Made by a program: the position numbers and the translations under genes. 64,000 nt of DNA from Salminus brasiliensis (lineage: Eukaryota > Chordata > Actinopteri > Characiformes > Bryconidae): assembly GCF_030463535.1 (NCBI RefSeq), contig NC_132881.1, positions 9,098,526 through 9,162,525 on the forward strand. The letters run 5' to 3'. Positions 60,076 through 64,000 of the stretch are shown in pieces. Below the pieces are notes generated by a model. That model did not search any database and was not told the origin of the DNA. It saw only the letters and a list, made by a program, of their open reading frames with translations. Position 1 is the first letter of the stretch, and each line of letters opens with the position of its first letter.

Positions 60076-61898
60076 GTAAGTGATCATTCAGGTTCTATAT
60101 ATATTGCCTTTTTGTTGTCTTACAGGCTTTCAGGACCAATGGCTCCCCCCTTCCTGATGGTGCATACAGCCAACAAGGGTCTGTCCATTGCAACTGTGTG
60201 TGTGGCTCGCTATCAATCTGTATGCAAGTGTGTAACAGGTAGGTGATCATTCAGTTTCTATACATGTATTGACTTTCTTTTTTTGTCTTACAGGTTTTTC
60301 GGACCGCATGAACCAAGGGTCTTTCCATTGCCACTGTGTGTGTGGCTTGCTATCAATCTGTATGCAAGTGTGTAACAGGTAGGTGATCATTCAGTTTCTA
60401 TACATGTATTGACTTTCTTTTTTTGTCTTACAGATTTTTCGGACCTCATGAACCAAGGGTCTGTGCATCTCCAACTGTGTGTGACTCGCTACTATCTGTC
60501 TGCAAGTGTGTAACAGGTAGGTGATCATTCAGCTTCTATACATGTATTGACTTTCTTCTTTTTGTCTTACAGGTTTTTCGGACTGCATGAACCAAGGGTC
60601 TCTGCATCTGCAACTGTGTTTGAATCGCTACTATCTGTCTGCAAGTGTATAAAAGGTAAGTGATCATTCAGTTTCTATACATGTATTGAGTTTCCTTTTT
60701 TGTCTTACAGGTTTTTCGGACCGCATGAACCAAGGGTCTGTGCATCTGCAACTGTGTTTGACTCGCTACTATCTGTCTGCAAGTGTGTAACAGGTAGGTG
60801 ATCATTCAGTTTCTATACATGTTTTGACTTTCTTTTTTTGTCATATAGGTTTTTCGGACCACATGAACCAAGGGTCTGTATATCTGCAACTGTGTGACTC
60901 GCTACTATCTGTATGCAAGTGTGTAACAGATAAGTGATCATTCAGTTTCTATACATGTATTGACTTTCTTTTTTTGTCTTACAGGTTTTTCGGACCGCAT
61001 GAACCAAGGGTCTTTCCATTGCCACTGTGTGTGTGGCGCGCTATCAATCTGTATGCAAGTGTGTAACAGGTAGGTGATCATTCAGTTTCTATACATGTAT
61101 TGACTTTCTTTTTTTGTCTTACAGATTTTTCGGACCTCATGAACCAAGGGTCTGTGCATCTCCAACTGTGTGTGACTCGCTACTATCTGTCTGCAAGTGT
61201 GTAACAGGTAGGTGATCATTCAGCTTCTATACATGTATTGACTTTCTTCTTTTTGTCTTACAGGTTTTTCGGACTGCATGAACCAAGGGTCTCTGCATCT
61301 GCAACTGTGTTTGAATCGCTACTATCTGTCTGCAAGTGTATAAAAGGTAAGTGATCATTCAGTTTCTATACATGTATTGAGTTTCCTTTTTTGTCTTACA
61401 GGTTTTTCGGACCGCATGAACCAAGGGTCTGTGCATCTGCAACTGTGTTTGACTCGCTACTATCTGTCTGCAAGTGTGTAACAGGTAGGTGATCATTCAG
61501 TTTCTATACATGTTTTGACTTTCTTTTTTTGTCATATAGGTTTTTCGGACCACATGAACCAAGGGTCTGTATATCTGCAACTGTGTGACTCGCTACTATC
61601 TGTATGCAAGTGTGTAACAGGTAAGTGATCATTCTGTTTCTATACATGTATTGACTTTCTTTTTTTGTCTTACAGGTTTTTCGGACCGCATGAACCAAGG
61701 GTCTTTCCATTGCCACTGTGTGTGTAGCGCGCTATCAATCTGTCTGCAAGTGTGTAACAGGTAGGTGATCATTCACTTTCTATACATGTATTGACTTTCT
61801 TTTTCTGTCTTACAGATTTTTCGAACCTCATGAACCAAGGGTCTGTGCATCTCCAACTGTGTGTGACTCGCTACTATCTGTCTGCAAGTGTGTAACAG

Positions 61899-62036
61899 GT
61901 AGGTGATCATTCAGTTTCTATACATGTATTGACTTTATTTTTTTGTCTTACAGGTTTTTCGGACCGCATGAACCAAGGGTCTGTGCATCTGCAACTGTGT
62001 GTGACTCGCTACTATCTGTCTGCAAGTGTGTAACAG
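61899..62036 (+). repeat. Representative 138-bp satellite unit
   Basis: A clean example: intron-like 61899-61953 (55 nt, donor GTAGGTGA, branch-like TTGAC about 22 nt before the acceptor, TTACAG end) and exon-like 61954-62036 (83 nt, ending GTGTAACAG before the next GT). Two perfect palindromes lie in the intron-like half, TGATCA and ATACATGTAT. Confidence 0.9.
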
Positions 62037-64000
62037 GTTGGTGATCATTCAGTTTCTATACATATATTGACTTTCTTTTTTTTGTCTTAAAGGTCTTTCG
62101 GACCGCATGAACCAAGGGTCTGTGCATCCGCAACTGTGTTTGAGTCGCTACTATCTGTCTGCAAGTGTGTAACAGGTAGGTGATCATTCAGTTTCTATAC
62201 ATGTATTGAGTTTCTTTTTTTGTCTGACAAGTTTTTCGGACCGCATGAACCAAGCGTCTTTCGAGTGCCACTGTGTGTGTGGCTCGCTATCAATCTGTCT
62301 GCAAGTGTGTAACAGGTAGGTGATCATTCAGTTTCTATACATGTATTGACTTTCTTTTTTTGTCTTACTGGTTTTTCGGACCGCATGAACCTAGGGTCTT
62401 TCCATTGCCACTGTGTGTGTGGCTCGCTATCAATCTGTCTGCAAGTGTGTAACAGGTAGGTGATCATTAAGTTTCTATACATGTATTGACTTTCTTTTTT
62501 TGTCTTACAGGTTTTTCCGAACACATGAACTAAGGGTCTGTGCATCTGCAACTGTGTGTGACTCGCTACTATCTGTCTGCAAGTGTGTAACAGATAAGTG
62601 ATCATTCAGTTTCTATACATGTATTGACTTTCTTTTTTTTGACTTACAGGTTTTTCAGACCACATAAACCAATGGTCTGTGCATCTGTAACTGTGTGTGA
62701 CTCGCTACTATCTGTCTGCAAGTGTGTAACAGGTTGGTGATCATTCAGTTTCTATACATGTATTGACTTTCTTTTTTTGTCATATAGATTTTTCGGACCA
62801 CATGAACCAAGGGTCTGTGCATCTGCAACTGTGTGTGACTCGCTAATATCTGTCTGCAAGTGTGTAACAGGTAAGTGATCATTCAGTTTCTATACATGTA
62901 TTGAGTTTCCTTTTTTGTCTTAAAGGTTTTTCGGACCACTTGAACCAAGGGTCTGTGCATCTCCAACTGTGTGTGACTCGCTACTATCTGTCTGCAAGTG
63001 TGTAACAGGTAAGTGATCATTCAGTTTCTATACATGTATTGACTTTCTTTTTTTGTCTTACAGGTTTTTCGGACCGCATGAACCAAGGGTCTGTGCATCT
63101 GCAACTGTGTTTGACTCGCTACTATCTGTCTGCAAGTGTGTAACAGGTTGGTGATCATTCAGTTTCTATACATGTTTTGACTTTCTTTTTTTGTCATATA
63201 GGTTTTTCGGACCACATGAACCAAGGGTCTGTATATCTGCAACTGTGTGACTCGCTACTATCTGTATGCAAGTTTGTAACAGGTAAGTGATCATTCTGTT
63301 TCTATACATGTATTGACTTTCTTTTTTTGTCTTACAGGTTTTTCGGACCGCATGAACCAAGGGTCTGTGCATCTGCAACTGTATGTGACTCGCTAATATC
63401 TGTCTGCAAGTGTGTAACAGGTAAGTGATCATTCAGTTTCTATACATGTATTGACTTTCTTCTTTTTGTCTTACAGGTTTTTCGGACCGCATGAACCAAG
63501 GGTCTCTGCATCTGCAACTGTGTTTGACTCGCTACTATCTGTCTGCAAGTGTGTAACAGTTTGGTGATCATTCAGTTTCTATACATGTTTTGACTTTCTT
63601 TTTTTGTCATATAGGTTTTTCGGACCACATGAACCAAGGGTCTGTATATCTGCAACTGTGTGACTCGCTACTATCTGTATGCAAGTGTGTAACAGGTAAG
63701 TGATCATTCTGTTTCTATACATGTATTGACTTTCTTTTTTTTTGTCTTAAAGGTCTTTCGGACCGCATGAACCAAGGGTCTGTGCATCCGCAACTGTGTT
63801 TGATTCGCTACTCTCTGTCAGCAAGTGTGTAACAGGTAGGTGATCATTCAGTTTCTATACATGTATTGAGTTTCTTTTTTTGTCTTACAGGTTTTTCGGA
63901 CCGCATGAACCAAGGGTCTTTCCATTGCCACTGTGTGTGTGGCGCGCTATCAATCTGTCTGCAAGTGTGTAACAGGTAGGTGATCATTCAGTTTCTATAC

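Larger units (their letters stand above)
18365..64000 (+). repeat. 138-bp exon/intron-like satellite array, runs past window end
   Basis: About 45.6 kb and about 330 head-to-tail units; the right end is not reached. A typical unit is 138 bp: a 55-bp intron-like half (GTAGGTGATCATTCAG ... TTGACTTTC, T-rich, GTCTTACAG) and an 83-bp exon-like half (GTTTTTCGGACCGCATGAAC ... GCAAGTGTGTAACAG). Main variants are A (83 nt, CATCTGCAACTGTG), B (85 nt, CTTTCCATTGCCACTGTG), C (CAGACCACATAAACC ... GTATATCTGC), D (163-bp unit, GCTTTCAGGACCAATGGC) and E/F (117 and 122 nt exon-like parts). In the typical unit every plus-strand frame has a stop (TGA in CATGA, TGA in GTAGGTGA, TAA in GTGTAAC). One minus frame has a single stop per 46 codons. 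Exon-like and intron-like halves look equally conserved. Confidence 0.95.
54200..64000 (+). repeat. Right satellite domain with D and E units
   Basis: D units return at 54237, 55923, 56778, 57496, 58382, 59238 and 60126. Two E units (58215-58331 and 59959-60075) lie in a 1744-bp tandem duplication. From about 60400 a roughly 691-bp (five-unit) duplication is seen (anchors 60431 and 61122). The array continues without change past 64000. Confidence 0.85.

Noticed and set aside
18365-64000. CRISPR-like array of regular repeats
   Set aside because: The whole 138-bp unit is repeated with no unique spacers, there are no cas genes, and the context is a eukaryotic genome.
18900-64000. Repetitive protein gene with hundreds of 83-nt exons
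   Set aside because: 83 is not a multiple of three, and every plus-strand frame of the typical exon-plus-intron unit contains a stop, so joined exons cannot stay open. Non-coding splicing remains possible.

Overview
The window looks like a piece of a ray-finned fish genome. This is inferred from vertebrate-type tRNA-Thr(AGU) and intron-containing tRNA-Arg(UCU) genes, a Mag-type Ty3/gypsy LTR retrotransposon, L2-type and L1-type LINE remains, a hAT-like terminus and a huge satellite array. No single-copy protein-coding gene could be supported anywhere. All recognisable protein similarity is to transposable elements, and all of those copies are broken.

Layout. (1) 1-2923: three and a bit tandem copies of a roughly 0.9-kb unit, each with one tRNA-Thr(AGU) and one tRNA-Arg(UCU) on the minus strand. 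Copy 1 is intact for both genes. Later copies carry a damaged Thr gene, and copy 2 also a damaged Arg gene. (2) 2924-7409: a nearly full-length minus-strand Ty3/gypsy element with 205/204-bp LTRs, tRNA-Ser-type primer site and polypurine tract. Its left LTR cuts the fourth tRNA-Thr copy. Gag-pol carries three frameshifts and one stop. (3) 7410-18364: a repeat graveyard. It holds a direct duplication (8300-9914), an L2-type LINE (10982-13010, minus), an L1-type LINE (13577-16560, minus), a hAT-like end (about 16765), a second L2 fragment (17127-17947, plus), and unassigned sequence with an LTR-like end at 17948. (4) 18365-64000 and beyond the window: one satellite array of about 330 copies of a 138-bp unit.

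The array is the striking part. Each typical unit is laid out like a miniature intron plus exon. A 55-nt segment has a GTAGGTGA/GTAAGTGA donor, a TTGAC branch-like site, a T-rich tract and a TTACAG acceptor. It is followed by an 83-85-nt exon-like segment ending AACAG. Variant units (111-nt, 117-nt and 122-nt exon-like parts) keep the same signals, and the most divergent ones sit at the left edge. The array has higher-order structure: an approximately 855-bp period marked by a 163-bp unit on both sides, and a 19-kb centre without that unit whose markers repeat at 10, 16, 16, 17 and 24 units. Typical units are closed in all three plus-strand frames, so a repetitive protein gene is unlikely. An amplified exon/intron module, possibly transcribed as non-coding RNA or forming a heterochromatic or centromeric satellite, fits better.
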